Shown here: positions 10,747 to 21,692 of the stretch, in pieces | How the letters are laid out: each line of letters begins with the position of its first letter | Position numbering within the stretch: position 1 is the stretch's first letter | Source: Acanthamoeba lenticulata | Taxonomy: Eukaryota; Discosea; Longamoebia; Acanthamoebidae | Assembly: GCA_002179805.1 (NCBI GenBank) | Contig: NAVB01000152.1 | Coordinates: 1 to 45,917 of the forward strand | DNA: 45,917 nucleotides | Direction: 5' to 3' | Notes under the pieces: model-generated | Databases searched by the model: none | Seen by the model: the letters and a program-made list of their open reading frames with translations, nothing else | Told to the model about the DNA's origin: nothing | Position numbers and translations under genes: made by a program

Positions 10747-12728
10747 TCAGCACAGGAATTGATCACAGTCGTCCGTTAGCGGGGCCGCTGGCGATGGTGG
10801 GTGCATGAATGCGAGCAGTTCGTCCAGGTCCAGCCCACCAGCTGCGTCAAGCGCAAAGAACTGGTCTTGTGGGTAGTGCTGGGTCAAGAGATTCTCCTCC
10901 TCGGGCTGGCCTGAACTGGGGCTGCTGGCCTTGCTCGTTGCTGACGTCCGCGGCGAAGATGCCGTCGCAGACGTCGTGCCAGAGGACATCGACGACGACA
11001 CGTCCTCCCAGGGCGTGATGGTCGCGGCGCCCGGCTGGAGGGCCGGCGTACCGTCGCCGAGGTCGAGGCCCAGGTCGGACAAAGCGCGCCGCCAGCGCGG
11101 GTGCAGGTTCTGGAACGAGTCCGCGCGGCTACGCAGCAGCGCGAGCTTTGCGTAGAGCATGGCCTTGATGGCCGGATTGGCGAGCATGCCCGTTAGCCCG
11201 CCGCTGCACGTGAGCGCGACGTTCTCCTCCAGCACGCGGCGCATCACCACGAGGTGCCACTTGGGCTGCTCTCCACGGACGCGGTTGGTTTAAGGTGGCG
11301 GCTGACATGAAGGCGCACGGCTTAAGGTTGCGGCTGACGTACGTGGTCCTCGTCCCAGAGGGTCTGGTGGAGGGTCTCCATGCGCACTGGCGACATCTCG
11401 CGGCGCTGGAAGGTGACTCGGGTCAGCCCCACGATCTTGCTCGCTCGCCCGTCCGGCGTGTCAAACATGAGCGGCGTGAGCATGAGCATGGCCTCGGCGT
11501 CCATCCCGGCCACCTTGCGAATGACCTGCCCCACCAGGTCTTCCTGTTTGCTGACGTCAGCACAGTCCAGACTGGAAACAGAAGAGCCGGTGACGTGTAC
11601 GGCTGCAAAGTGGAGGAGCGAGGCCGCCGCGGGCGAGACAAACGTGATCACGGGCACTTGTTTCAACTTGGGCGAGACCGGGCTGCTCGCGCGCAGCACC
11701 ATGAACGCCTCCCTAGGGAGCCACGACCCATATGAGCGTCGCCGTTGTTGATGATGATGATGTTGTTGGGGACGAACCGCATGTCGGTCACGGCCAGCGT
11801 GGCGGGGTCGTAGTTGGCCAGGAAGGGCAGGGCCTCGACCAGCCCCGCCGCGCCAACGGCTGCGGTGTTGCCCATGCCCAGCTGCGGGCCTTGCAGCTGC
11901 GGCGCGCCGAGACCGCCGGCCGCGGCCATGATGGCCGGCGACGACGGCGACGACGACGAGGTCAAGAGCGAGGTCAGCGCGTTGAGCTGCGCGGCGCTGT
12001 CGCGCTGCGCGCGCAGGCTGGCCTGCATGGCGGCCTGCAGTTCGGAGACTTCCTGCCGCAGTTGGCGCTCGCCCTGCTCGCTGGCGTCTCGTCGCTCGGC
12101 AAACTCGCGCCGCAGCTCGGCATTGTCTCGCTTCATGTCGCGCATCTGGTCGACCAGCAGGCACAGCAGCGTCTTCGTCAACATCGCATCTGACGGCGCC
12201 CCCACTTGCTCATCGCGGCCGCTGTCAATGGGAATGGAGGGCATTGTTGTAGAGGAAGATGAAAACGATGAAGAAGAAGGTGAAGTGGCCATGGACGCGA
12301 GCCGCGCCCGCTTGGAGGTGGGGCTCGTGGGTTCGGTGGTCGTGGAGGTGGCCCAGGTCAAGATGCCCGGCAGCTGTGGATTCGGCCTTCGGCCGCGCTT
12401 GCGCAGCGTCGTGGGCTCGCACTGGTCGGGCTTGCCCAGGGCGACACATCGCGCACACGGCCTCTGCCTAAACGGTCCTTCCCCCCATCCCCAACGCCGC
12501 CGGGGTTGAGGCAATTGTTGGGAGCGTAGGAAAAGGGCTGGAGGCCGAGCTCACATACCGATTGCAGAGGGTGTGGGACTGGCGGCACATGGTGCAAACC
12601 ATGCCCTCGCTGGCCGCTGCTGCTGGCCGCCCTTGGCCAAGTTGGATCTCCCTTCCGCCCGCAACGTCGGCCATTTGTTTGTCTGTTTCTAAAGCAAAAA
12701 GCGCCTCGCGTGATTGCTCCGGACTCAA
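10747..12728 (-). CDS. Zn(II)2Cys6 (fungal-type binuclear zinc cluster) transcription factor with PAS-like region
   Basis: The start is an ATG at 12728 (MSPEQSREALF) or the in-frame Met at MADVAGG. Joining exon 1 (12559-12728) to exon 2 (from 12467) gives the six-cysteine pattern CTMCRQSHTLC-(5)-CARCVALGKPDQC, spaced C-x2-C-x6-C-x5-C-x2-C-x8-C, followed by basic RKRGRRPN: a Zn2Cys6 DNA-binding domain with its linker. A Ser-rich region and a coiled coil (DMKRDNAELRREFAERRD, about 12060-12150) could dimerise the protein. A middle domain (LPREAFMVLRASSPVSPKLK, then VPVITFVSPAAASLLHF) resembles the PAS-like part of fungal Ert1/AcuK regulators; that likeness is only suggestive. The C-terminus (10747 upward) is acidic and hydrophobic, ending DDCDQFLC, like an activation domain. 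It should act in the nucleus; the regulated pathway is unknown. Confidence 0.82.
11290..11339. repeat. Two near-identical 18-bp elements in an intron of the Zn2Cys6 gene
   Basis: TTAAGGTGGCGGCTGACA (11290-11307) and TTAAGGTTGCGGCTGACG (11322-11339) differ at two positions and are 32 bp apart. The intron lies between exons ending LWDEDH and beginning PKWHLVVM. Confidence 0.85.
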
Positions 12729-12881
12729 GGAAAGAAAATATCGTTTTAAGGACAGATGGTCGGCGAGCTCAAGGGCTCAAGGACAGGGTCCAAGGTGGCT
12801 CTTCTCTTGGGAGGCAGCGGTATTGTTGAAGACTAGATCACTGGTGAAAGGAAAAAAAAGACTGGAGGTGCAAGTAGCGGC

Positions 12882-13077
12882 TCAGTCAGAGGCGATGGCG
12901 CCAAAGAGGCCCATCTGGCTCTTGACCTTGGCGCTGATCTCGGCCGCCGCGCGCCGTTCCTCAAGCGGCAACGAGAGGAAGCTCACCCCGCGGTCCTCCT
13001 GCAAGCCGGCCGCCATCTCCATCAGGTGCACCGCTGGCGCCGCCACCCACGGCACCGCCGGCGTGGCCATCGCCTTG

Positions 13078-13112
<35 letters not shown>

Positions 13113-16100
13113 AGTCGCTGACAAAGTCTGCTGCCCGTGGCCGGTCGTCGCAGATGCGACAGCAGGCCTCGCGGCCGGCTCGGCGCTGCTGGTGAACAGG
13201 TGGCCCACCTGCGAGCGCAGCGCCGGATAGCGGAACGCCAGCTTGGCCACTCCCTCAGACGCCACGATCCTCTCCTGCCGTGCCACGTACGTGGGTCAAG
13301 AGAAAAACTCGGCATGAGGAAGGCACGCATGGAATGTACCTCCCACGACCCGCTGACGAGGGCGGCCTCGAGCCGCAGCAGGATGGCCTTGACCGCCGCC
13401 GACTCGTCGACGTCGGAGCCGGTCTCGACGTCCCAGGCCGCAAGGGCCTGCGCATTGTCGGCAACAAAGTGGAGGAACCGCGCCCGCAGGCGCCAGACGA
13501 CCTCGGTCAGGCGGCGCACGTCGACGGGCGTCGGCCTCTTGTGCTGGCAGTCGAGCACCTTGAACACATGCTGCACGCGCGCACAGACGAGGTCAGAACA
13601 GGGCGGCCGGGCGGCGGCGGGTCGGGTCGGCGCACAACCTTGAGGAGGACCTCGCGAAGGGCCTTGGCCTTGACTTGTGTGTCGCCCAGCTCGGCGTAGC
13701 GGTAGTCCTCGTCGTCTTCGCCGTCGGCGCCGCCGCTGCCGCTGGCGTCGGCCTCGTCGTCCTCGTCGCCGGCCTTGCGGCCGCGTGCGTCGAATTCCTC
13801 GTCGAGCCGGAGGATCGTCGCCCACAGGTTCGTCACGACGTCGGCGTTGGTCTTGTCGGGGACGTTGGCGTACCAGACGTAGACCAGCTTCGTCACGAAC
13901 TTGATCATGTCCGGCGTCACGGCCATGCGCTCATGCAGCTCCCGGAACAAATCTAACAATAAATAAATTAATCAAAAATGGACTTTAAAATTTTTGAAAC
14001 GATTTTGTAATTGCTAAATTATATTGCAAATAATAAAAAAAGAAAGAAAAAAGCGAAGCGAAGGCGTGACGAACCGGCGAGGTGGTCGCTCGGGATGATG
14101 TTGGTGCGGATGACGTGACCAAAGGCAGCGCCAAAGGTGTGGGTGTTGTGGTGCGGGAACGTGAGCCACACCAGCGCCCGCATGGCCTCCCGCTCGATGT
14201 GTCTGTTGTTTGGACAAGAATGATCGGCACGCGTGCGTATGTGTGTGTCAATACCACATGACGGCTGCACGAGAACGGGGCATGAAGGAGGCATGTACAT
14301 GCGGCCGGTCTCGACGCTCCCGGCAGGCCCAGCAGGGCCGGCGGCGCCCGAGCTCGAGCTGGCGCTGCTCGTGCTGAAGCTGCTGCTGTTGTTGTTGTTG
14401 GCTGACTGCTGGGGCAGCAGCGCCAGCAGCGGGCGGCACATGACGTCCAGCGTGCTGTCGACGCCTCGGAGGTGGGTCGTGGCGTTGACGATGCGGGCGC
14501 GGGCGAACAGGCGCGCCATCCGGCAGGCGGCGTGAAGCGCCACCGGCGAGCGGTCGCCGGCGCTCAGGGCCTGGACGATCCGGGTCACCACGGCCTTGGC
14601 CAGGCTCACCCGCCCACTGGGCTTGTACCCATACTAGAAGATGACGTGGCGTCAGTCGAGCATGACGTGGCATGCGCCTTCTTAAAGGTGAATGAGAGGA
14701 GGGCAGCTGGACAAAACGGACCTCGTCGGCAATGGGCAGGACGCGCGCGGCGTGGAGGCGAGACCAGGGGAAGGCGCTGAGCGCGGCCACGGCCTCGAAG
14801 GCGATGCGCTCGTTGAGGTCGAGGACGGCCTGGCACAGGGCCTGGAAGAAGGCCTCGCCGGTCTCGCGGCTCACCTCGGACGCCAGCGCGAGCCGCCCGC
14901 ACAGGCGCACGAACTGGGCCCGGGCCAAGGTGTCGGCCAGGTTGGGCCGGTCGGGGGTGCTCCCGGTGGCCGCGGTCCGCGGCGTCCGGGCCGCGTTCTG
15001 TGGGAGCATCTCCTTCAGCCCCTCGGCCACTTCGGCCGGATACTGCACACACATGCGCGTGACGTCAGCATGACACGACATGAGCGCACGACAGGACACG
15101 ACACACACGGACCATAGCTGCGAGCTGAAGGCAAAGGGCCGTGGCGTGGCGCGCGCCGACGGGGTCATCGCAGAAGAGGCCGCGGAGGGCGACGGGGATC
15201 ATCGGGCGAGCGGACCCGAAGCGATAGCGCGCGGCCAGGAGGGCGCCCGCCTGGTCCAGCGGCCGCTCGACCTCGCTCGTTTCGTTGGTCTTGTGCCGGC
15301 GGAAGGTGCCGCGGCGCTGGGCCTTGTGGTCGGTCTCGTCGTCCGAGACCTTGAGCACCACCGCGCTGATTGTGTCGGCCATGAACTCTGTCCCACGCGC
15401 CCCCCTCGACGTCAGGCTGACGTGGCACCAGCAGAGCAGTCCCAAGCCACAAGGAGCAGAGACGCTGAACAACCTTCGATGGCCTTGTTGTCGGCGGGGG
15501 CCAGCGTGGCCAGCGTGCGAAGGGCGAGCGCGCGGCGTCCGACCGACGTATGCTTGGTCTCCTTGGTCAGCACGTCCTTCAATTGCTGTGTTTTGTGTGC
15601 GTTTGTGCGTTTCATGAGCGAACCGAAGAGGGCAGAGGCGGCGAGGAGGGCTACGTTGGTGAGGCCATCGGAGCGGAGCTGCTGCGGCGCCGTCGACAGG
15701 AAGTGGTACACGGGGCCCGCGATCTTGCGGTCCTCCAGCTGGCCCAGCGCTGCAGCCAAGAATGAATAAATAATAACACATTAATAAAAGAAAACTGCAA
15801 ATAAATAATAATCAAAGAACGAAAAAGAGAAGGGGGGGGGCAAGAGGGAACCATTGAGGAGGACGTCCATGAGCTGCTCGTCGGGGGTGTAGAAGGTGAG
15901 GTTGCGGAGGGCCTCGACCACCTTGGCCGTCGAGGCCTTCTTGCCCTTGGACGTCTGCTCGATCAACGTCGCCTGCGCCGCAGCATACGTCGACCGTGAA
16001 TACCAGGCATGCCTGCCGGTCGGGGAGGGGAGAGGCGTACTTCGATTTGCGGGTAGGTGACGGGTTGTTTCGTCTGGAGGTAGAGGTTGTGGCACATCTG

Positions 16101-16181
16101 CTGGCCGGCCTCCATCATGCCCGACGTGACCGACGATAACGACCCGCTGGGCAGAGCCGACGTGGAAGAAGCGACCTCCAT
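12882..16181 (-). CDS. TSET endocytic adaptor complex large subunit (TSAUCER/TASH3-like)
   Basis: A long alpha-helical HEAT/ARM-like protein of about ten exons, from MEVASSTSALPSG (16181) to GLFGAIASD and the TGA at 12882-12884. Landmarks match my knowledge of plant TASH3 in the same order: KQPVTYPQIE near the N-terminus, LEDRKIAGPVYHFLS, LNERIAFEAVAAL, EREAMRALVWLTFPH, then LHERMAVTPDMIKFVTKL followed by NVPDKTNADVV, and VSGSWE near the C-terminus. TSET is an ancient relative of the AP and COPI coats, present in plants and Dictyostelium, that works in plasma-membrane endocytosis; TSAUCER/TASH3 is one of its two large subunits. Unlike the plant protein, no C-terminal SH3 domain is visible; the tail instead has an alanine run (13079-13112) and a short helix. 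A generic armadillo protein is the alternative. It is head-to-head with malate dehydrogenase. Confidence 0.75.
13079..13112 (-). repeat. (GCC)n run coding for polyalanine in the TSAUCER-like gene
   Basis: Eleven perfect GCC units on the plus strand, followed by GCA. On the coding strand they are GGC triplets in the frame that gives Ala (GCG/GCC), a stretch of about 13 alanines near the C-terminus. A trinucleotide run of this kind is prone to length variation. Confidence 0.85.
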
Positions 16182-16520
16182 CTTGTTTTGTGGTTATATC
16201 TTCTGCGTAGTTATTACAAGTTTCTCCTCTTCCTTCTTGTGAAATCGATCAATAGCTGCGTTGCAATCTATCGATGCGGTCGAATAGACGTCGTACACGG
16301 CACACAGCCCCTCCTTTCGTTCTTTCGATCTTTCCTCTTGTTCGTCGCACACCAACCACGCTGCTCGGACTATTAAGGTGGCGCGACGCGTCAGCATGAC
16401 GATCGCTTGCTGGGAAGGTGGTTGGTACCTGCCCCAAACAAGTTCAGATCCCCACTGGCAGTGACTTCGCTTGCCTGCTTTGATTGGCTAAAGTATAGAA
16501 TTAGACACAAGATAAACTCA
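16182..16520. promoter_or_regulatory. Divergent promoter region, TSAUCER-like gene / malate dehydrogenase
   Basis: 339 bp without a gene between two outward-facing starts. TTAAGGTGGCG is at 16373-16383 on the plus strand, about 140 bp before the MDH ATG. Confidence 0.5.
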
Positions 16521-18091
16521 ATGAGCGCTGAATCGATTGCCACTCGTCGTGCTTTGAGCCGATTGAGCCACATTGCCACCCATTTGAGCGCGGCGCGCAC
16601 CGCCTCGAGCCGCCTGGAGTCGGTTTCCACTTCGGTTCGCACGGTGCAGCCTCCCGTGACGGTTCTCATCACGGGCGCCGCTGGTCAGATTGCCTATTCC
16701 CTTGTGTTCCTCGTTGCTCAGGTGCGGCTCCTCTTTCTCGTAGTGTAGACCTACCTCTTTCATCTTCAGCACTTCCACATCGTGGTGACTTCGCTCACCG
16801 CGAAATCCTGTCCAGGGCCGGCTCCTGGGCGAGGAGACGCCCATCAAGCTGCACCTGCTTGATCTGCCCCAGTTCGTGGGCTCCCTCCACGGCCTCGTCA
16901 TGGAGCTCGAGGACTGCGCCTTCCCGCTCCTCCGCGGTTCGTCCTCCACCCCACAGAGACGATGCACGGCCATGAGGCTCAACGCGTGCTTGTGTGCGCC
17001 GCATGGGACGCAGGGGTCGTGTGCACGTCCGACCTGAAGGAGGCCTTCACCGGCGTCGACGTGGCGCTGCTCGTCGGGTCGTTCCCGCGCCAGGCCGGCA
17101 TGGAGCGCGGTGAACTCTTGGCCAAGAACGCCGCCATCTTCAAGGAGCAGGGTCGCGCCCTCGACCAGTACGCCTCCAAGAACGTCAAGGTTCGTTCGTT
17201 TTGTCTTGTCTTGCCTTGTCACGCTTGGCCATTGCTGACGTCACCAACATATATGGCGGCTGTCTGTCTGGGCACAACACAGGTGTGCGTGGTGGGCAAC
17301 CCGGCCAACACCAACGCGCTGATCGCGCAGGCCTGCGCGCCGTCGATCCCCAAGGAGAACTTCACTGCTCTCACCCGCCTGGACCAGAACCGAGCCAAGG
17401 GCTACCTGGCCAAGAAGCTCAACGTCACGCCTGACCACGTCCACAACGCCATCATCTGGGGTGCGTTCGTTCCCCTCCCAAGATCTCGCGTTGCATTGCA
17501 ATAGCGTTTAAGATTCTTGGCTTTCTTCTCTCGTCGTTGCAGGCAACCACTCGTCGACGCAGTTCCCCGACTTGGCTCACGGGCAGGTCGACATCGGCGG
17601 CAGGACCGTGCCGCTCAAAGAGGCCGTCAATGGCGAGTGGGTGGAGAAGGATTTCATTCCGGGCGTGCAGCAGCGCGGCGCCGCGGTCATCAAGGCCCGC
17701 CAAAAGAGCTCGGCCGCGTCGGCGGCTAACGCCATCGTGGGCCACGTGCACGACTGGCTCGTCGGCACGCCGCAGGGCGAGTGGGTTTCGATGGGCGTCT
17801 ACTCGGACGGCTCCTACGGCATCCCGCCGGGCGTCATCTACTCCTTCCCGCTCACTTGCTCTGGCGGCAACTGGGCCATCGTCCAGGTAAGGACCTCGTG
17901 AATGATGATCCTCACCTTGATCATCAGCTCTACATCAAGGCTCTGAGAGGGTTCTCACCAGTTGTGGTGGCGCATTGTGCATGCAGGGCCTCCCGGTGGA
18001 CGCGGCTGCCCGCAAGCGGATGCAGGCCACCTACGACGAACTCAAGGGGGAGAAGGAGACGGCCTTTGCCTTCCTCGGGCTGAAGCAGTAA
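16521..18091 (+). CDS. Malate dehydrogenase (NAD, cytosolic-type fold) with N-terminal extension
   Basis: Catalyses oxidation of malate to oxaloacetate with NAD. Visible motifs: the dinucleotide loop [14 protein letters not shown], the acidic residue after beta-2 in LHLLDLPQF (favouring NAD over NADP), [12 protein letters not shown], the substrate-binding arginines in [35 protein letters not shown], and the catalytic His in IIWGNHSSTQ. Exon 1 (16521-16721) splices to 16816 and further introns follow. The product ends [11 protein letters not shown] at the TAA 18089-18091. Relative to the cytosolic enzyme it carries about 48 extra N-terminal residues ([19 protein letters not shown]), rich in Ser, Arg and Ala and poor in acids, which look like a mitochondrial presequence. 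Compartment is inference; the enzyme identity is secure. Confidence 0.93.
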
Positions 18092-18643
18092 AAGGAAGAA
18101 GAAGGCCAGCGACAGGACACAAGCACAAAGAAAATGCACTCGCAGTAACGTGCGCTGACATGTTTATGTCTACTATGCAAAACAACGCGATCATCGTACA
18201 CGCCTCGTTTCCAGTCCGTCTCGACGAACGCCCGAGAGAGGTGAGCTGAGGCGTGACCCCATAAGGTCAGCTTTCGGCTACATCCCTGCGATAGTCTGCC
18301 GGCCGGCCGCGTTCGCCGGCGTCTTTTTATCGGCGATACACTACCTGTCGCCTGGTGCGCACCGCCCGTTCGCGCTGTCGCCCCGGGCGACGCGATGAGG
18401 CGTGCCCACAAAAATCCGGGTTCCAGGGCGACTAGCTGGTCTCGCTACAGAAAAGAGCCTTTTCGAAAGTACCGCCGCTTCAGCAGTGGTGGAGAGAAAG
18501 AAAGCGGAAGAAGGAAGCAAGTTCCCAATACCTGGTCGTAAGAGCCACTTAGGGCCCTCTCAAGGCGACAAAACCCAACAGTTGCTGTGCGAGAGAATCT
18601 GAAGGAGGACACGAGCGGCTACAACCCTTCGTGCATTTCAAAA
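18092..18643. other. Intergenic region, MDH 3' / GCLC 5'
   Basis: 552 bp with no supported gene. It holds an inverted TGACC-n6-GGTCA at 18254-18269 overlapping CCCATAAGG, and GC-rich sequence with short palindromes (GCCGGCCGGC near 18298). An upstream in-frame Met at 18587 belongs to the GCLC leader. Confidence 0.5.
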
Positions 18644-21600
18644 ATGGGATTTCTCACAGATGGTAACACATTGAACTGGAGCGAGGTGCAAAAGGTTTGC
18701 GACTACATCAGGAAGCACGGCATCAAGCAATTTCTTTCCATTTACGAAAAGACGAAGAACCGCGCCCACGATTCCCTCAAATTTGGAGATGAAATCGAGT
18801 ACATTCTCATCTCGCTAGATGAAGAGAAGAAGAAGGCTACAGTCTCGCTTCGCGCGTCCGAGATTCTCGATGAGCTTATGCGTGAGGAGATGGAGGGCAA
18901 CGGGTGCGCCCCAAAACGTTCAACGCAAGTCGTGAGAAGGTTGCTGTGATTTAACATGAGCTCTGTTTGCTCTCTAGAACCGCCACGACCCTTTGGCGTC
19001 CCGAGTACGCCCGCTACATGGTCGAAGGTACGCTCCTCCTTCAAGGCTCATTCCTCATCTCCTGCCTCCTCATCTCCTGCCGCAAAGATTCAAATTCATT
19101 TTAATTGGTGCAGGCACACCCGGCGCGCCCTACGGCGACTGCGTGACGGAGCTGAGGCGGGTGGAGCTCAACATGGCTCTGCGAAGGCTGCACGTGCAGC
19201 GCCAGCTGCAACCTCACGAGCGTCTTCTCTCGTTGGCCGTGTTCCCCCGCATGGGCGCCAACACCTTCACCAACCCGCCCTACGACCCACAGGGTCCCGT
19301 GGCCCAGTCCCTCTTCACGCCCGACGAAGTCATTTTCCAGCACAAGCGCTTCCCGTACGGTTTCCTCCGCTTTTGGTTATTTATTTTTAATTGTTGCTAT
19401 AATTATTCATTTTAATGTGTTTCGGGTTTCTCCTTCTCGTTCCGGTAATTCTGTTTTATTTGTTTTCAAAATTAATTTCATTTGTTAATAATACCTTGCA
19501 CAGGACGCTGTCGCAGAACATTCGGGAGAGGCGGGGCAGCAAAGTGTGTATCGAAGTGCCCATCTATAGGGATGCGCACACGGCGCCGCCGCAGCCCACG
19601 CCGCCCTCTGGCAACCAGGTATTTTTATTTTTATTTATTCATCTCTTTCTATTTTCATTTATTCATTGTGAACCCATGGGCCGCGTAGTGGAACATCTAC
19701 ATGGACAGCATGGCCTTTGGCATGGGCATGTGCTGCCTCCAGACGACTTTCCAGTGCGAGGACATCAACGTACGCTGGTGCCCCTTTTGCCTTCTTGCGC
19801 TTTGTCGACTGAGCCTCTTTGCGTGTGAATGCACAAACATACACACATTAGGAGGCGAGGCGGTTCTACGACCAGCTGGCGGTGGTGAGCCCCATCATGC
19901 TCGCCCTCACGGCGTCGTCGCCCATCTACCGCGGTTTCCTGTCGGACATTGACGTTCGATGGGCCGTCATCTCGGCCTCGGTCGACGACCGCACACCCGA
20001 GGAGCGCGGCCTTCAGCCCCTCCAACACAACAAGTGCGTCATTTCATTTTGATATTTATTCATTTTTTTAAAAAAAGAATTAAATATTTATGAAATCAAT
20101 GCAATATTCAGGTTTGTGATCAACAAGTCGCGCTACGACTCGATCGACTGCTACATCTCGACCGACGCGACGTACAGGCCAGAGTACAACGACCTGGACC
20201 TCGTCTACGACAAGGACATCTACGCACAGCTGCGCGAGGGCGGCATCGACGACCTCCTCGCGCGCCACCTGGCCCACCTCTTCATCCGCGATCCGCTTGT
20301 CGTCTACGACGTACGTCATTCTCTCGTCGTTGTCATTGCTGTTGGTATTCATGTTATTGATGACCGTCGTCATGAACAACAACAACAACAGGACAAGATC
20401 GAGCTGGACGACACGAAGCAGGCGGATCACTTTGAGAACATCCAGTCGACCAACTGGCAGACGGTGCGCTTCAAGCCGCCGCCGCCCAACTCGGACATCG
20501 GCTGGCGCACGGAGTTCCGCCCGATGGAGGTGCAACTCACCGACTTTGAGAACGCCGCGTTCGTGGTCTTCATGGCCCTCCTCACGCGCGCCATCCGCGC
20601 CTACGGCCTCAACTTCTACATCCCCATCACCAAAGTCGACGACAACATGCGTCGCGCCCACATCCGCGGCGCCGTCCTCGACCAGCGCTTCTACTTCCGC
20701 AAGCTTATCCTCCCTGGTTCTTCCTCCCTTCTTCTACTCCCACTTCCTCTCCATGATTTTTTATTTCATTTTGTAAAATATTTATTTAATAATTCACATT
20801 ATTCAAATTTTACTGATTTTTCTGGGGCGGAGCAGACCAGGAGCAGAAGACGGTGACGGGCTTCGCGGCCGAGTACGACAGCGAAGCGGCTGCCGACAGC
20901 GACAACAACATGCGAGAGCAGCAGAACTACTACGAGGAGATGTCGATCGACCAGATCATCAACGGCCACGTACGTGATGGGCTCCTCTCTCGCTCTGTCG
21001 CGTATAGATCCTTGGTGTCTGATGATATCTCGATACGCGTGCGTATGCAGGAGGAGCACTTCCCGGGCCTGTTGCCGCTGGTGCGCCGATACGTGGCCTC
21101 TCTCGAGGTCGATCCCGAGACGGGCAGCCTCCTTGACCGGTACTTCCAGCTCATCAGCAAGCGCGCTTCCGGTACGCATGGGGGCCTTGTCCTCATTCTC
21201 CTCATAGACCACCTGACCCTTATTGATGATGGTGTTGATGCTGATATTGATGGTGATGATGTTGATGGTCATGAACAATGCAGGCGAGCTGATGACGATG
21301 GCGACCTACACGCGCCAGTTTGTCACCCAACACAAGGCCTACAGCCAGGACTCGGTCGTCAGCGACGAGATCACCTGGTACCGGGCTGCTCTCTCTATAC
21401 TCCCTTCCCCACCAAGGGGGATGTGTTCCAAAGGCTGACGCAACACACCACGCACACGCACAGGGACCTGATCCAGCACTGCCTGGCCGTGGGCGAGGGC
21501 AGGGAGAAGGCGCCGGCGCTGCTGGGCGATCTCTACCACGGGCCCGTGCCCGACGCCGACCTCACGGCGCTGCTCGACAGTCTGCCCTCGGCCGCCCAGT

Positions 21601-21692
21601 GCAGCAACTGCGAGACCGCGCGCCTCACCCGCCGGCCCGCCGACTTGGTCGACGTCACCGCGCCGCCGGTCGTTGCCACGCTCGCCCAGTGA
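18644..21692 (+). CDS. GCLC: Glutamate-cysteine ligase catalytic subunit
   Basis: The first and rate-limiting enzyme of glutathione synthesis: ATP-dependent joining of L-glutamate to L-cysteine. The start at 18644 gives the classical N-terminus [17 protein letters not shown]; an in-frame upstream Met (18587) would add 19 residues that the family lacks. Highly conserved blocks are intact: [82 protein letters not shown] and [18 protein letters not shown]. There are about eleven exons ending at TGA 21690-21692. Introns include GAT/ATG-rich simple sequence (21221-21280). The C-terminal end ([18 protein letters not shown]) is longer and less conserved. The regulatory cysteine pairing seen in animals cannot be judged. 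It is a cytosolic enzyme, and the identification is secure. Confidence 0.95.
21221..21280. repeat. GAT/GTT trinucleotide-biased intron sequence in GCLC
   Basis: An imperfect run of GATGAT, GTTGAT and GGTGAT triplets fills most of this intron. Similar CAT/GAT-biased introns occur at about 25160-25235, 34600-34690 and 35470-35535. Confidence 0.8.

Noticed and set aside
11814..12509. 231-codon plus-strand frame across the Zn2Cys6 gene
   Set aside because: Antisense shadow; the minus strand has the six-Cys motif and coiled coil.
18380..18450. tRNA-like GGTTCCAGGGCG sequence
   Set aside because: No acceptor pairing, anticodon arm or D arm could be drawn around it; no tRNA was found in any intergenic region.
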